Assembly (NCBI GenBank): GCA_038329865.1
Contig: JBBQNK010000002.1
Location: forward strand, 1-64,000
Source: JANMES01 sp038329865
GTDB lineage: Bacteria; Planctomycetota; Phycisphaerae; Tepidisphaerales; Tepidisphaeraceae
Length of the DNA stretch: 64,000 bases
Direction of reading: 5' to 3'
Position numbers and translations under genes: made by a program
Notes under the pieces: generated by a model
Databases searched by the model: none
Seen by the model: the letters and a program-made list of their open reading frames with translations, nothing else
What the model was told of the DNA's origin: nothing
In this document: positions 49,814 through 58,752 of the stretch, piece after piece
How positions within the stretch are numbered: the stretch's first letter is position 1
Layout of the letters: each line of letters begins with the position of its first letter

Positions 49814-51331
49814 CCCACTCGCCCATTCGATCAGCGTCCGCACGCCCCAGCCGGTGGCGCCTTTGGTGTAGTACGGCAGCTCTTTTTCCGTGTCGGCCAC
49901 GCCGGCGATGTCAAGGTGCACCCACGGCAGATCATCAGGCACGAAGTAGCTGAGGAACGCTCCGCCCTGCAGCGGATGGCCCTCGCGGCCGCCGGAGTTT
50001 ACGAGGTCGGCATGATCCGACTTCATGTAGTCGCGCTGCTCATCGCCGAGCGGCAGTCGCCAGATTTTTTCGCCGGCGACGTCGGCGGCTTTCTGCAGGT
50101 CGGCTACCAGCGCGTCGCTGTTGCTCATCACGCCCGCCATCGTCTTGCCGAGCGCGACGATCACGCCGCCGGTCAGCGTCGCCAGATCGACGACGGCCGA
50201 CGGCTTGTAGGTTTCGATGCCCCACGCGAGTGCGTCGCCGAGCACGAGCCGGCCCTCGGCGTCGGTGTTGGTCACCTCGACCGTCACGCCGTTGTACATG
50301 CGGAGAATATCGCCGGGCCGAAAGGCGGTGTCGCTGATGTGATTTTCGGCGGCGGCGAGAATGCCGACGATCCGCCGCGGCAGTTTGAGCTTGGCAGCGG
50401 CGAGGAGGAATCCGAGCACCGCCATGCCGCCGCACTTGTCGTAGATCATCTTGCCCATGTTGGCCGCGGGCTTGATGGAAACGCCGCCGGTATCGAAGGT
50501 GATGGCTTTGCCGACGGCGAGGAGCGGCTGAGCGGATTTCTTCGTGCCCTTCCACTCCAGCACGATCATCCGCGGCGGCGTGGTTCTGTTGGCGGCGCCG
50601 ACGGCGAGAATCCCGCCCATGCCGAGCTTGGCCATCTGTTTTTCATCGAGCACGCGGCAGGTGAGACCGGCTTCTTTCGCCATCGCCTGAACGGCCGTCA
50701 CGAGCGTGGGCGGGTTGATGTCATTGCCCGGCCGGCTGGCGATCGTGCGGGCGAAATTCTGGCCGGTGGCGATGGCGACGGCGCGATCGAAACTCAATTT
50801 TGCTTTCGCATCGGCGACAATGGTGAACGTCGCGTCCTTCGGCTTGGCGGCGGCTTCTTTTTTCTTGCCGACGGTTCCAACGTATTCGGTGTAGCGGAAC
50901 GCGGCGAGCAGCAAGCCGGTGGTGATTGCCTCAACGCGGTCGGCCGGCGCGATCACGGCGACGGAGCCGAGGTTGTGCTTGCGGATCGCCTTGGCGAGCG
51001 CGCCGCCGGCCTGGCGAAACGATTCGTGCGAAACCGCAGGCGACTCGCCGGCCGGTTGCGGTTTCGCAGATTTTTTCGCTTCGCCCACGCCAACGACGAA
51101 CACGCGACGGACATTTCCCTTGCCGGCATCGACGAGGTCGAACGTGACTTCGTTTGCCTTGCCCTTGGAAATGCCGGTGGCGAGCAACCGCTCCGCCGCC
51201 GCGCGGTCGGGCGCGGCGAGGCGCGCGGATTCGAGCACGTCCTTACCGCTGACGAACACCGCCACCGCATCCACGGCGGCCGGCGATTTACTGGCGAACA
51301 CAATTTTGATCGGAGTGCTGGTCGGGATCAT
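49802..51331 (-). CDS. pepA: Leucyl aminopeptidase (M17)
   Basis: PepA removes N-terminal residues from peptides using two metal ions. The 509-residue product has an N-terminal macro-like domain (residues 1-180) and the catalytic domain with AITFDTGGVSIKP near residue 285 (Lys and Asp ligands), KCGGMAVLG near 305 and the signature NTDAEGRLVLGDAL near 363 (Asp, Glu, Arg). All essential residues are seen. I chose MIPTSTPIKIVFASK; an upstream frame is repeat sequence. Confidence 0.95.
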   Translation of the reverse strand: MIPTSTPIKIVFASKSPAAVDAVAVFVSGKDVLESARLAAPDRAAAERLLATGISKGKANEVTFDLVDAGKGNVRRVFVVGVGEAKKSAKPQPAGESPAVSHESFRQAGGALAKAIRKHNLGSVAVIAPADRVEAITTGLLLAAFRYTEYVGTVGKKKEAAAKPKDATFTIVADAKAKLSFDRAVAIATGQNFARTIASRPGNDINPPTLVTAVQAMAKEAGLTCRVLDEKQMAKLGMGGILAVGAANRTTPPRMIVLEWKGTKKSAQPLLAVGKAITFDTGGVSIKPAANMGKMIYDKCGGMAVLGFLLAAAKLKLPRRIVGILAAAENHISDTAFRPGDILRMYNGVTVEVTNTDAEGRLVLGDALAWGIETYKPSAVVDLATLTGGVIVALGKTMAGVMSNSDALVADLQKAADVAGEKIWRLPLGDEQRDYMKSDHADLVNSGGREGHPLQGGAFLSYFVPDDLPWVHLDIAGVADTEKELPYYTKGATGWGVRTLIEWASGEKR

Positions 51332-51351
51332 TCTCAAAGGCTCCAAAATAT

Positions 51352-51421
51352 ATGTGGCACGGGCGGCCCGCCCGTGGTTCGATCGCATCCGAAAACACGG
51401 GCGAGCCGCCCGTGCCACGAA
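51352..51421. repeat. 'ggcacgggcggcccgcccgtg' inverted repeat (family C)
   Basis: tgtggcacgggcggcccgcccgtgg is mirrored by cacgggcgagccgcccgtgccacg. It fills the 96-base gap between pepA's start and the stop of the DUF255 gene. Confidence 0.92.
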
Positions 51422-51427
51422 TCCCTT

Positions 51428-53677
51428 CTACACCTCGAACGTCGCCGCCTTCCGCACGGGCGGCAGGCAGGCGGAATCGGTGCAGGCCTGGTAGACGATC
51501 GACACCGTCATCCGGCCGGTCGGCTCGTCGGCGAAATGCACGCGAAGCACCACCTGCTTTTCATACACGGGAATCGGCTGGTCGGCGAACTCGAACGTTT
51601 TGTCTTTGCCCGGCGGGTAGTCGACGGATTTGACGACCGCGCCCTCGACGGCGACTTCCGTCGGCACGAGTCCCTCGCCGGCGGGGTGCGCGTTGAGGTG
51701 ATAGCCGGCGGCGATGTCGAAGGTGAGGCGGAAGGTGGCCGGGCCGTCCCAACCGGCGCCCATGGTGACGACGCCCGCGGCGATTTCCTCCGGCGCTTGC
51801 GGCTGGGCCGGTTGCGCGGGGCCGGCGGCGATTTCGAGCGGGCCGGACTGCTGCACGTACGCGAGGGCGGCCTGCACCATCGCGCTCATTCCTTCGCCGT
51901 GCGAATCGAGCTGCTGCGCGAAAGCGGTGAGCGTACGGCGGGCGGCGGCGGTTTGGTCGAGCGCGATCAGCACGCGCGCGGCGACGGCGTTGCCGCTGGG
52001 GAGCGGGCTGTCACTGCCGATCTTCTGGCGGACGATGAGGTCCGACGCGGATGCTTCGGTGAAGAAAAACGCGCCGTCGCCGGAGTCGGCGAAACGGGCG
52101 GTCATCAGGCTGGTGATTTCAGCGGCTCGCGAGTCGCCCAGCGACTTCAGCGCATCGGCGAGGAACGAATAGTCGTCGAGCATTCCCGCGTACTTCTTCA
52201 CCCCGTCGCGGCTGGAGCGAAAGAGGCCGCCGTCGGGCGTGAGGTGTTCGCTGAGAAGGAATTTCGCCGCCTTCTTCGCGGCCTGCGTGTATTTTTCTTC
52301 ACCGAGCACGTTCCCGCCGTGGGCGAGGGCGCGGATCATCAGCGCGTTCCAGCTGGCGAGAATTTTCGTATCGAGCAGCGGCCGCTTGCGCTTGTGGCGC
52401 TCTTCGAGAAGCCAGCACCGCATGCGATCGAGCTCCGCGTCGTTCTCCTCGGCGGCGGTGGCGTCGGCGACGAAGAGGATGTTCTTATCCGGGCCGCCGT
52501 CGCTGTGGTGGGGGTCGACGAAGTTGGGGCCCTGGTCGAGGCCGTACACGCGTGCGAAGAGTTCGGCGTCGGCGTCGTTGAACGGCGAGCCCATGCCCTT
52601 GCCGGGTTCGTCGGTCAGCGTGCGGCGGACTTCTTCGAACGTCCAGAGATAATTCAGCCCTTCCTGCGAATCCACTTCCGCGTCGAACGCGGTGTAAAAC
52701 GCACCGGCCGGCGAGGTCATTTCGCGGAGCACGAAATCGAAGATGCCGCGGGCGACGGTCGCGTAGCGTTTCTCGCCGAACTGCCGGAAGGCTTCGGCGT
52801 ACACGTAGCCGAGCATCGCCTGGTCGTAGAGCATGATCTCGAAGTGCGGCACGAGCCACTTGGCGTCGGTGCTGTAGCGGTGGAAACCGCCGCCGAGTTG
52901 ATCGCGAATGCCGCCGAGGGCCATCGCGTCGAGCGTGTGCGTGACCATCTGCTTGATGCGTGAGTGCTGCTTGAGATCAGTGGCCTGGTCGCTTAAGCGA
53001 CCAGGCCGGTTTGGCGAATCAAGCCAGTTGAGCAGCAACTCGAGTTGAGTTTGTCGCGGGAATTTCGGAGCGCGACCGAAGCCGCCGTTGTGTTGGTCGT
53101 AATCGGAAACGCTCCGCACAATCAGCGCATCGATCCAGTCACCGTCGATCGTCAGCGGCTTCTTTGGCGCCACGAGTCTGGAGACTTGCCCGAGCGCGCG
53201 CAGAAGTTGATCTGCCGACTGCTGCACTTCGCCGCGGCGGTTGCGGTAGGCGTCGGACAGTCCTTTGAGAATTCGCACGAACCCAGGCCGGCCGTGCGCG
53301 TCTTCCGGCGGGAAGTACGTGCCGCCGTAGAACGGCTTGAGATCGGGCGTCAGCCAAACGCTCATCGGCCAGCCGCCCTGCTGGGTGAGGATCTGCACGG
53401 CCGTCATGTAAAGCTGGTCGACGTCGGGGCGTTCTTCGCGGTCTACTTTAATGTTGATGAAGTGCTCGTTCATCACCGCCGCTACTGCGGGGTTTTCGAA
53501 CGATTGCCGCTCCATCACGTGGCACCAGTAGCAGGTGCTGTAGCCGACGGAGACGAAGATCGGCTTATCCTGGCTGCGGGCGGCCTCGAAGGCTTCGGGG
53601 CCCCAGGCGTACCAGTCGACCGGGTTGTGCTGGTGCTGAAGGAGGTAGGGAGAGGTTTCTTTGGCTAAGCGATTCAT
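51428..53677 (-). CDS. DUF255/YyaL-type thioredoxin-like protein fused to a DsbD-alpha-like domain
   Basis: The 749-residue protein starts with a thioredoxin-fold domain (residues 1-165, STCYWCHVME with Cys49/Cys52, and GGWPMSVWLTPD), followed by an (alpha/alpha)6-barrel-like domain as in spermatogenesis-associated protein 20 and YyaL. The last 110 residues (GPATFRLTFDIAAGYHLNAHP..., YQACTDSACLPPV) resemble the DsbD N-terminal domain with its Cys pair. No signal peptide is visible. A 26-base perfect palindrome lies in frame and encodes RPGRLSDQATD. Role: probably redox-linked; not known. Confidence 0.9.
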   Translation of the reverse strand: MNRLAKETSPYLLQHQHNPVDWYAWGPEAFEAARSQDKPIFVSVGYSTCYWCHVMERQSFENPAVAAVMNEHFINIKVDREERPDVDQLYMTAVQILTQQGGWPMSVWLTPDLKPFYGGTYFPPEDAHGRPGFVRILKGLSDAYRNRRGEVQQSADQLLRALGQVSRLVAPKKPLTIDGDWIDALIVRSVSDYDQHNGGFGRAPKFPRQTQLELLLNWLDSPNRPGRLSDQATDLKQHSRIKQMVTHTLDAMALGGIRDQLGGGFHRYSTDAKWLVPHFEIMLYDQAMLGYVYAEAFRQFGEKRYATVARGIFDFVLREMTSPAGAFYTAFDAEVDSQEGLNYLWTFEEVRRTLTDEPGKGMGSPFNDADAELFARVYGLDQGPNFVDPHHSDGGPDKNILFVADATAAEENDAELDRMRCWLLEERHKRKRPLLDTKILASWNALMIRALAHGGNVLGEEKYTQAAKKAAKFLLSEHLTPDGGLFRSSRDGVKKYAGMLDDYSFLADALKSLGDSRAAEITSLMTARFADSGDGAFFFTEASASDLIVRQKIGSDSPLPSGNAVAARVLIALDQTAAARRTLTAFAQQLDSHGEGMSAMVQAALAYVQQSGPLEIAAGPAQPAQPQAPEEIAAGVVTMGAGWDGPATFRLTFDIAAGYHLNAHPAGEGLVPTEVAVEGAVVKSVDYPPGKDKTFEFADQPIPVYEKQVVLRVHFADEPTGRMTVSIVYQACTDSACLPPVRKAATFEV
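52982..53007. repeat. Perfect 26-base palindrome inside the DUF255 gene
   Basis: ggcctggtcgctt/aagcgaccaggcc is an exact palindrome. It lies in frame between DUF255 segments (the protein reads NRPGRLSDQATDL there), where family members usually have a short linker. Confidence 0.9.
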
Positions 53678-53740
53678 GATCGCTCAGCACGTTACCGGGT
53701 TTGTGGCAATTCTCAACTTGGTGACGGCCGATCAGCCTTT

Positions 53741-54130
53741 CTACTTGGAAGTGTGCTGCCAGATGACGACCAGAACCAGCAGAACCACAACAACTCCAAG
53801 TTTGATAAGCTTGCCCTTGTCGTTCTGGCCGCCACCAGATCCGGCGAACAGGCCTTTGATGGTCTGCATCGCGCCCGGCCCTTTGGATTGGCTCCTGGAG
53901 CAACTCGTACAGAGTTGCCGACTGCCCCACTTGGATAGTTGATGGGCGGGGAACGTTTCGCCGCACCCGCCGCACAGGCTTCCGCCTCCGGAAGACATCA
54001 GCTTTTTGCGTTGATCTTCAGCGCCGCACTCCATGCACCAATACTTGCCTTGGGAGTCCTTCATTCGCTTTTGGCCGTTGACCTGCTTGCCGCAAGAGAT
54101 GCATGCTTTAACGATGCCTGATTCGGTCAT
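53741..54130 (-). CDS. Zinc-ribbon protein with C-terminal membrane anchor
   Basis: The 129-residue product has Cys pairs CISCGKQ, CMECGAED, CGGCGETF and CTSCSRSQ (residues 10-80), consistent with two zinc ribbons or LIM-like modules, then a Gly/Ser linker and a membrane helix (LIKLGVVVVLLVLVVIW, 108-124) at the extreme C-terminus. This tail-anchored zinc-ribbon layout recalls the other zinc-ribbon proteins of the window. Function unknown. Confidence 0.72.
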   Translation of the reverse strand: MTESGIVKACISCGKQVNGQKRMKDSQGKYWCMECGAEDQRKKLMSSGGGSLCGGCGETFPAHQLSKWGSRQLCTSCSRSQSKGPGAMQTIKGLFAGSGGGQNDKGKLIKLGVVVVLLVLVVIWQHTSK

Positions 54131-54246
54131 GAAATGCCTCTGCCCTGTGGCTTTGGAGTGCTTCTTAAACGAATGGTGAAGATACCCTATCTTCCATTAC
54201 GTCGCGCATTGGGCAAAGGTTTTCAACATTTTGGGGATTTTGGCGA

Positions 54247-54277
54247 TTGTGACGGCATCCCCTGTTTCCACTATAAT
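54247..54277 (+). promoter_or_regulatory. Candidate promoter for the DinB-like gene
   Basis: TTGTGA (54247-54252) and TATAAT (54272-54277) are 19 bases apart, slightly longer than ideal. If used, transcription would start at about the ATG at 54284, giving a leaderless or nearly leaderless mRNA. Confidence 0.35.
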
Positions 54278-54283
54278 TCAGGC

Positions 54284-54781
54284 ATGGACAAAGAAACTCT
54301 CATCGCGGGCATGGAATTCAGCCGGAATCGGCTCCTCGGCATCCTGACAGGTATCGAACAAAGCGGGCACGACGTCCAAAAAGTGCTTGCCTGGCGCCCG
54401 GGCCCGGGGCGGGCCCATATCGGCTGGCAGGCGATGCACTGCGCCGCCACGCATGACCGGTACTTCAACGCCCGGATCCGCAACGCCGCGCCGAAGGACG
54501 AAGCCCTCGTCGCCAACTTCGCCGGCGGGTCGACGCCTTCGGACGATCGCGTACCGACGCTGGCAGAGATCCGCCAAAAGCTCGCGGAGACCTTCGCCGA
54601 CGCCCTTTCGCTCGCTCGAGCCACCACCCCGGCCGAGCTCGATAAGAAAACGGTATTTCCCAACAACGTGCAGCGGACGCTGGCGGAATCGATCACGCTG
54701 CTCATCTGGCACGAGGCCCACCACCAGGGGCAGATTCACCTCACATGGAATCTGTACAAGCAGGCGCACGGCGTCAAGTGA
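54284..54781 (+). CDS. DinB-family protein
   Basis: The 165-residue product is a four-helix bundle of the DinB/YfiT-like superfamily of putative metal-dependent enzymes. His residues fit the metal triad: HCAATHDRYF near residue 53 and HEAHHQGQIHLTWN near 143. Some relatives use thiol cofactors; the substrate is unknown. The ATG MDKETLIAGMEFSRNRL was chosen over a frame extending into the intergenic sequence, in part because of a TATAAT 7 bases upstream of the start. Confidence 0.85.
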   Translation: MDKETLIAGMEFSRNRLLGILTGIEQSGHDVQKVLAWRPGPGRAHIGWQAMHCAATHDRYFNARIRNAAPKDEALVANFAGGSTPSDDRVPTLAEIRQKLAETFADALSLARATTPAELDKKTVFPNNVQRTLAESITLLIWHEAHHQGQIHLTWNLYKQAHGVK

Positions 54782-54789
54782 TTGAACCT

Positions 54790-54851
54790 GTTTAGCCGCC
54801 CCGCGTGCGGGGCGAGTTTCGAGACGCGCCCCGCACGCGGGGCGGCTAAAC
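54790..54851. repeat. Perfect 25-base inverted repeat
   Basis: gtttagccgccccgcgtgcggggcg and cgccccgcacgcggggcggctaaac are exact 25-base reverse complements around a 12-base loop. It begins 9 bases past the DinB stop. No T-tract follows. Confidence 0.92.
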
Positions 54852-55109
54852 GGAGCTTCCACATTTCTCTCGCGTCCCTCGCCCGAAAATCCGACTTGAC
54901 CTCAAAAGCACATCCCCGTCTTTCTCGCGGAAGATTTTCTTACGAGCCAGAGAACCTGTTCCGGCTATTCCGTTTATCGCTTGCAGACCGCCCGCGCGCC
55001 CGCCATTCCGCCGCGAATCGGGCGGTAACTTCTTCAGTCGATTCGAACAATTCGCCGATGAAATTAGCGTCGGGACGATCAGATTCGTCCGGCGGAAGGA
55101 AATTGAATC

Positions 55110-55610
55110 GTGCTGGCCTTATTTCGAAATCCCCGCCTGGCGCGACGCAAGTCGAATTCGACCTCATCAGTCGAACTTTCCGAACGGAAATTAGAAAAAG
55201 TGCTCAACGCCCTGTCGCTCCCGGTGCGGGAGGCGGAATCCGATCGCGTGGTTCGCCGAGTCCGCGTGCAGGCGGTCGTGAAATTCCAGCCCTTCCTGCA
55301 CGGCCGATACGGCCGGGCGCGGTCGGCGAAGATTCACGATATTTCCGCCGAGGGCGTGGCGGTGATTCTCAACCGCCCGGCGCCGATCGGCATGCAGTTC
55401 AAACTGCTCGTGCCGCGCCGGTTCCGGCGATCGATCGAGGTGCTCTGCACCGTCCGCCACTGTCGGGCCGAGGGCGAGCGATTCATTGTCGGTGCGGAAT
55501 ACGGCGTGTCGTGGTTGGAAACGGTCGGCGCGTTAATCGGCCCGACGAAAATGTCAGAAGCCATCGCTCGTCGTGCATGGGAAGAAGCGGCAACGGCCGA
55601 AGCGGCTTAG
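55110..55610 (+). CDS. PilZ-domain protein
   Basis: The 166-residue product has a PilZ domain (residues 45-145), the fold that binds cyclic di-GMP. RRVRVQAVVKF (R-x3-R region) near residue 48 and DISAEGVAVILN near 75 ((D/N)-x-S-x2-G) match both binding motifs. The N-terminal 40 residues are basic, without a known domain. The start is GTG, preceded by GGAAGGA at about 9 bases. The 258 bases between it and the preceding repeat show no further feature. Confidence 0.88.
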   Translation: MLALFRNPRLARRKSNSTSSVELSERKLEKVLNALSLPVREAESDRVVRRVRVQAVVKFQPFLHGRYGRARSAKIHDISAEGVAVILNRPAPIGMQFKLLVPRRFRRSIEVLCTVRHCRAEGERFIVGAEYGVSWLETVGALIGPTKMSEAIARRAWEEAATAEAA

Positions 55611-55645
55611 TCTTTGAATAACAAATACCGCTGGAGGCGGTCACT

Positions 55646-55822
55646 ATGGAAACCCGAGTCCTCATCGTCGTCCTGATCGCCCTGCTCTTCTGGGTCGCGC
55701 CGCAACCCAATTCGTCAGAGGCCCAGGTCGGGCAAGGGCCGGTTCCCGTCGCTCGGGTCGCCGTTGATCCTACGAGCGTGATAATCGCGCCGTATGTGAA
55801 GCCGATTCAGCACGGGAAGTAA
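55646..55822 (+). CDS. 58-residue secreted or membrane peptide
   Basis: METRVLIVVLIALLFWVAPQ begins the product, a hydrophobic signal or anchor segment followed by a polar region (SSEAQVGQG..., VDPTSVIIAPYVKPIQHGK). A TGGAGGCGG lies 5-8 bases upstream of the ATG. It follows the PilZ gene by 35 bases. No family known to me; context does not indicate a function. Confidence 0.55.
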   Translation: METRVLIVVLIALLFWVAPQPNSSEAQVGQGPVPVARVAVDPTSVIIAPYVKPIQHGK

Positions 55823-55924
55823 CGCGATTTGCGAATCTCGCGATGTGCGCCGGGGAATCATTCCGCGGGCTTATCAGTCGAACCGCGCAAGATGGCGTTC
55901 TGGTTCACTTTTTCTGAATTGAAT

Positions 55925-58285
55925 TTACGTCCGTTTGCGTCGCCCGCGCTGTTTTGAAGCGCGGTTGCGAGCCGTTCCTCCGCCGCTGTGCGGGCGCTTT
56001 CCCTCTTTCTTCGCGTGCGGGCGCGTTTTGCCGCCGGACTTCATCGAGCGCCCGCCCTTGCCGGTCGGCTTGTCGACTTTTTCAATCTTGCCGGCCTTGC
56101 CCATCATTTGCGTGATCGCCAAGTCCAGCTCGCGCCGCGCGGAATCGACTTTCACGATACGTGCGGTGACGACATCGCCGATGCTGATCTTCCGACCACT
56201 GCGTTGGCCGCGGGCGAAGCCGCCGCGCTCGTCGACGTCCCACCAGTCGTCCATCAAGTCTGGGTAACGAATCAGGCCGTCGACCAGGTAAGTCTGCAAC
56301 TGCACGAACACGCCGAAGCTGGTGATGCCGGTGACGACGCCTTGGAACTCCTCGCCGATGTGATTTTCCATCAGCGCCAACAGCTTGACCTGCCGCAGCT
56401 CGCGCTCGGCGTCTTCGGCCCGGCGCTCGGTGAAACTGATAGCCTTGCCGAGTTTGATCAGGTCGTCGTAGGTCGGCATGTCTTTGAGCAAAATATCTTT
56501 GCGAGCGGTGGTTTCGCGGGCGGCGAAGTAGGCGTCGAGCAGGCGGTGGACCGTCAGATCCGCGTAGCGCCGGATCGGGCTGGTGAAGTGAGCGTAGTGC
56601 TCGCTCGCCAGCGCGTAATGGCCGATTTTTTTCGGCGAATACTCCGCGCGCGTGAGGCTCTTGAGCACCGCGAGATTGATCGCGAACGCTTCGGGCTTGC
56701 CCTTCACGCTGGCGAGCAGCTGCTGCACGGCCTTGCGATCGAGTTGCTTCGGCAGCTTGTGGCCGGCGACTTGTACGAACGTGCGCAGCCGCTCGGTACC
56801 TTGCGGCTCCGGTTCCGGGTGCGTGCGACGAAGGAACGGCACGTCGACGGAGTTCAGCAAACGCGCGACCGCTTCGTTCGCTTCGACCATGAACATTTCG
56901 ATTAGCGTATGCGTGAAGCTGTTGTCTTCCGGAACGGCGTCGATGATCTTACCGTCTTCATCGAGTACGAGCTCGACTTCGGGCAGATCGAGCGTGAGCT
57001 GGCCGTCGTGCAGGCGGCGCTGCTGGATTCGCTTGGCGAGGTCGTTCATCTCGTGCAGGAGCGAAACGACTTCCGGATCGTAGTCATTGATCGTGCGATC
57101 GCCTTCCGGATGCGGAATGACGTCGGCCCGGTCGAGAATCGCCTGTGCTTCTTTATAGCGAAGGCGCTGGCGGCTTTTGATGACGGTATTCGCGAATTTC
57201 GCGGTGATCGGCCGGGCGAATTGGTCGAGGACGATGAACGCACTCTTGCACAGCCGCGGCACGTCGGCCTGCAGGCTGCAGACGCCGTTGCTCAGCATTT
57301 CCGGCAACATCGGGATCACCGTGCCGGGGAAGTAGCAGCTGTTGCCGCGCTTCACCGCTTCTTCATCCAGCGGCGAGCCGGCGGGCACGAAGTGCGAGAC
57401 GTCGGCGATGTGCACGCCGAGCTCCCAGTTGCCGCTGTCGAGGTGGCGGAGGCTGATCGCGTCGTCGTAGTCCTTGGCGTCGTCGGGGTCGATCGTGCAG
57501 ATCATCTGATCCGTCAGATCCAGGCGCCGGGATTTTTCGTCTTCCGGATCAAACTCGTCGATCGCCCGGCGGGCCTGCACTAGCACTTCTTCCGGGAAGG
57601 GCCCCGGCAGGTTGTATTGAATGATCAGCGCCTTGAGGTCGACGTCTTTCTCGCCGGCCGCGCCGAGGACTTCGGTGATCACACCCTGCGGACGTTGGCC
57701 GCCGTCGGGATAGGTCGTGAGTTCGACGACAACTTTCGTGCCGACGCGGATGTGCCGGCTGGCGGCGTCGGGGGTGAGGATGGCGGCTGTGAGCGTGTTG
57801 CCGTCGGGCAGAACGACCCACTCGCCGGAGACTTTCTGCAGGCTGCCGACGAACTTCTTCTGCGTGCGCTCGATGATCTCCGAGATTCGGCCGGAGTAGA
57901 TCACCTTGCCGTCTTTGTGGCCCTGGCTGGTGATTTTGGCGCGGACGATGTCGCCGGTGATCGCGCCCATGTTCCCGCCCTCGGGGATGAATAGGTCTTC
58001 GTGCGCGGTGGGATCCTGCGGCACGACGAAGCCGAAGCCGCGCTTGTTGTGGCGGTACGAGCCGGTGAATTCATTCGGGCTAGTGCGGTTGCTCGGCTGA
58101 AGAATCGCGCCGCGAGCGCCTAAGACGACGCGGCCTTCGTTCATCAACTCCTGCAGCGCTTCATCAAACGCCGCAAGATCGTCCTCGGATAATTCGAGAT
58201 CGGCGGCAAGTTTTTGCGGCTTTTGCGGGCGATAGGCGGGCGATTTCAGGTGGGAAAGAATTCGAGATTGGATGGAATCGGACAT
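55925..58285 (-). CDS. rnr: Ribonuclease R
   Basis: RNase R degrades structured RNA 3' to 5'. The 786-residue product has an N-terminal winged helix (residues 1-70), cold-shock/OB domains (75-230), the RNB domain with TIDPDDAKDYDDAIS near residue 265 (metal-binding Asp), an S1 domain near 640-720 and a Lys/Arg/Gly-rich basic tail (725-786) as in E. coli RNase R. Start MSDSIQSRILSHL; an in-frame TTG three codons earlier is less likely. Its gap upstream (200 bases) has no visible feature. Confidence 0.95.
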   Translation of the reverse strand: MSDSIQSRILSHLKSPAYRPQKPQKLAADLELSEDDLAAFDEALQELMNEGRVVLGARGAILQPSNRTSPNEFTGSYRHNKRGFGFVVPQDPTAHEDLFIPEGGNMGAITGDIVRAKITSQGHKDGKVIYSGRISEIIERTQKKFVGSLQKVSGEWVVLPDGNTLTAAILTPDAASRHIRVGTKVVVELTTYPDGGQRPQGVITEVLGAAGEKDVDLKALIIQYNLPGPFPEEVLVQARRAIDEFDPEDEKSRRLDLTDQMICTIDPDDAKDYDDAISLRHLDSGNWELGVHIADVSHFVPAGSPLDEEAVKRGNSCYFPGTVIPMLPEMLSNGVCSLQADVPRLCKSAFIVLDQFARPITAKFANTVIKSRQRLRYKEAQAILDRADVIPHPEGDRTINDYDPEVVSLLHEMNDLAKRIQQRRLHDGQLTLDLPEVELVLDEDGKIIDAVPEDNSFTHTLIEMFMVEANEAVARLLNSVDVPFLRRTHPEPEPQGTERLRTFVQVAGHKLPKQLDRKAVQQLLASVKGKPEAFAINLAVLKSLTRAEYSPKKIGHYALASEHYAHFTSPIRRYADLTVHRLLDAYFAARETTARKDILLKDMPTYDDLIKLGKAISFTERRAEDAERELRQVKLLALMENHIGEEFQGVVTGITSFGVFVQLQTYLVDGLIRYPDLMDDWWDVDERGGFARGQRSGRKISIGDVVTARIVKVDSARRELDLAITQMMGKAGKIEKVDKPTGKGGRSMKSGGKTRPHAKKEGKRPHSGGGTARNRASKQRGRRKRT

Positions 58286-58487
58286 AATGGACAACTAAAA
58301 AAGTTGAAAAACCCCTGTAAAACAGCATTTCTCTAGAAATCGTAACAAAATGTGGCGGTAAACGATACGGCCGGATGTGACGATGCGTAGCAGTTGCTGA
58401 AGAAACTATAGCTACGGGATGGAAAAAAACAAATCACTGCCTTTGGGCGGGTGAAGTCTCTCATCATCGGTTGGTTCGTGCGGAAGG

Positions 58488-58745
58488 TTAACCTTCGACG
58501 ACGCTTTTCTCGATCGGCTCGACGGTAACGCCTGCGGCCCGCACGAATTCGATCGCGCCCTGCACGTCGGTCGCGGGGCCGGTGAGCAGCACCGCCATGA
58601 TGCCGATCTGCTGATTCACGCTGGCCTGGCGGATGTCGAAACTCACCTCGGGGAACTTGCGGCTCATCTGCCAGATGATCGGCTTCTCCACCTCCGTGCG
58701 GGTGGGGAAGGTGAACCAGCAACGCTTGGATGCTTGTGCGGCCAT
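58488..58745 (-). CDS. NIL-domain protein
   Basis: The 85-residue product (MAAQASKRCWFTFPTRTEVEKP...) matches the NIL domain (residues 8-80: PTRTEVEKPIIWQMSRKFPEVSFDIRQASVNQQIGIMAVLLTG). NIL domains occur in methionine transport and, in some organisms, in proteins of homocysteine synthesis. It precedes rnr and follows the propeller gene by 7 bases. Function inferred only from the domain. Confidence 0.85.
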   Translation of the reverse strand: MAAQASKRCWFTFPTRTEVEKPIIWQMSRKFPEVSFDIRQASVNQQIGIMAVLLTGPATDVQGAIEFVRAAGVTVEPIEKSVVEG

Positions 58746-58752
58746 GGTGCGC

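Noticed and set aside
49916..52963. Very long open frame on the plus strand antisense to pepA and the DUF255 gene
   Set aside because: Both minus-strand genes have intact family motifs; the plus-strand translation is low-complexity and typical of antisense frames in G+C-rich DNA.
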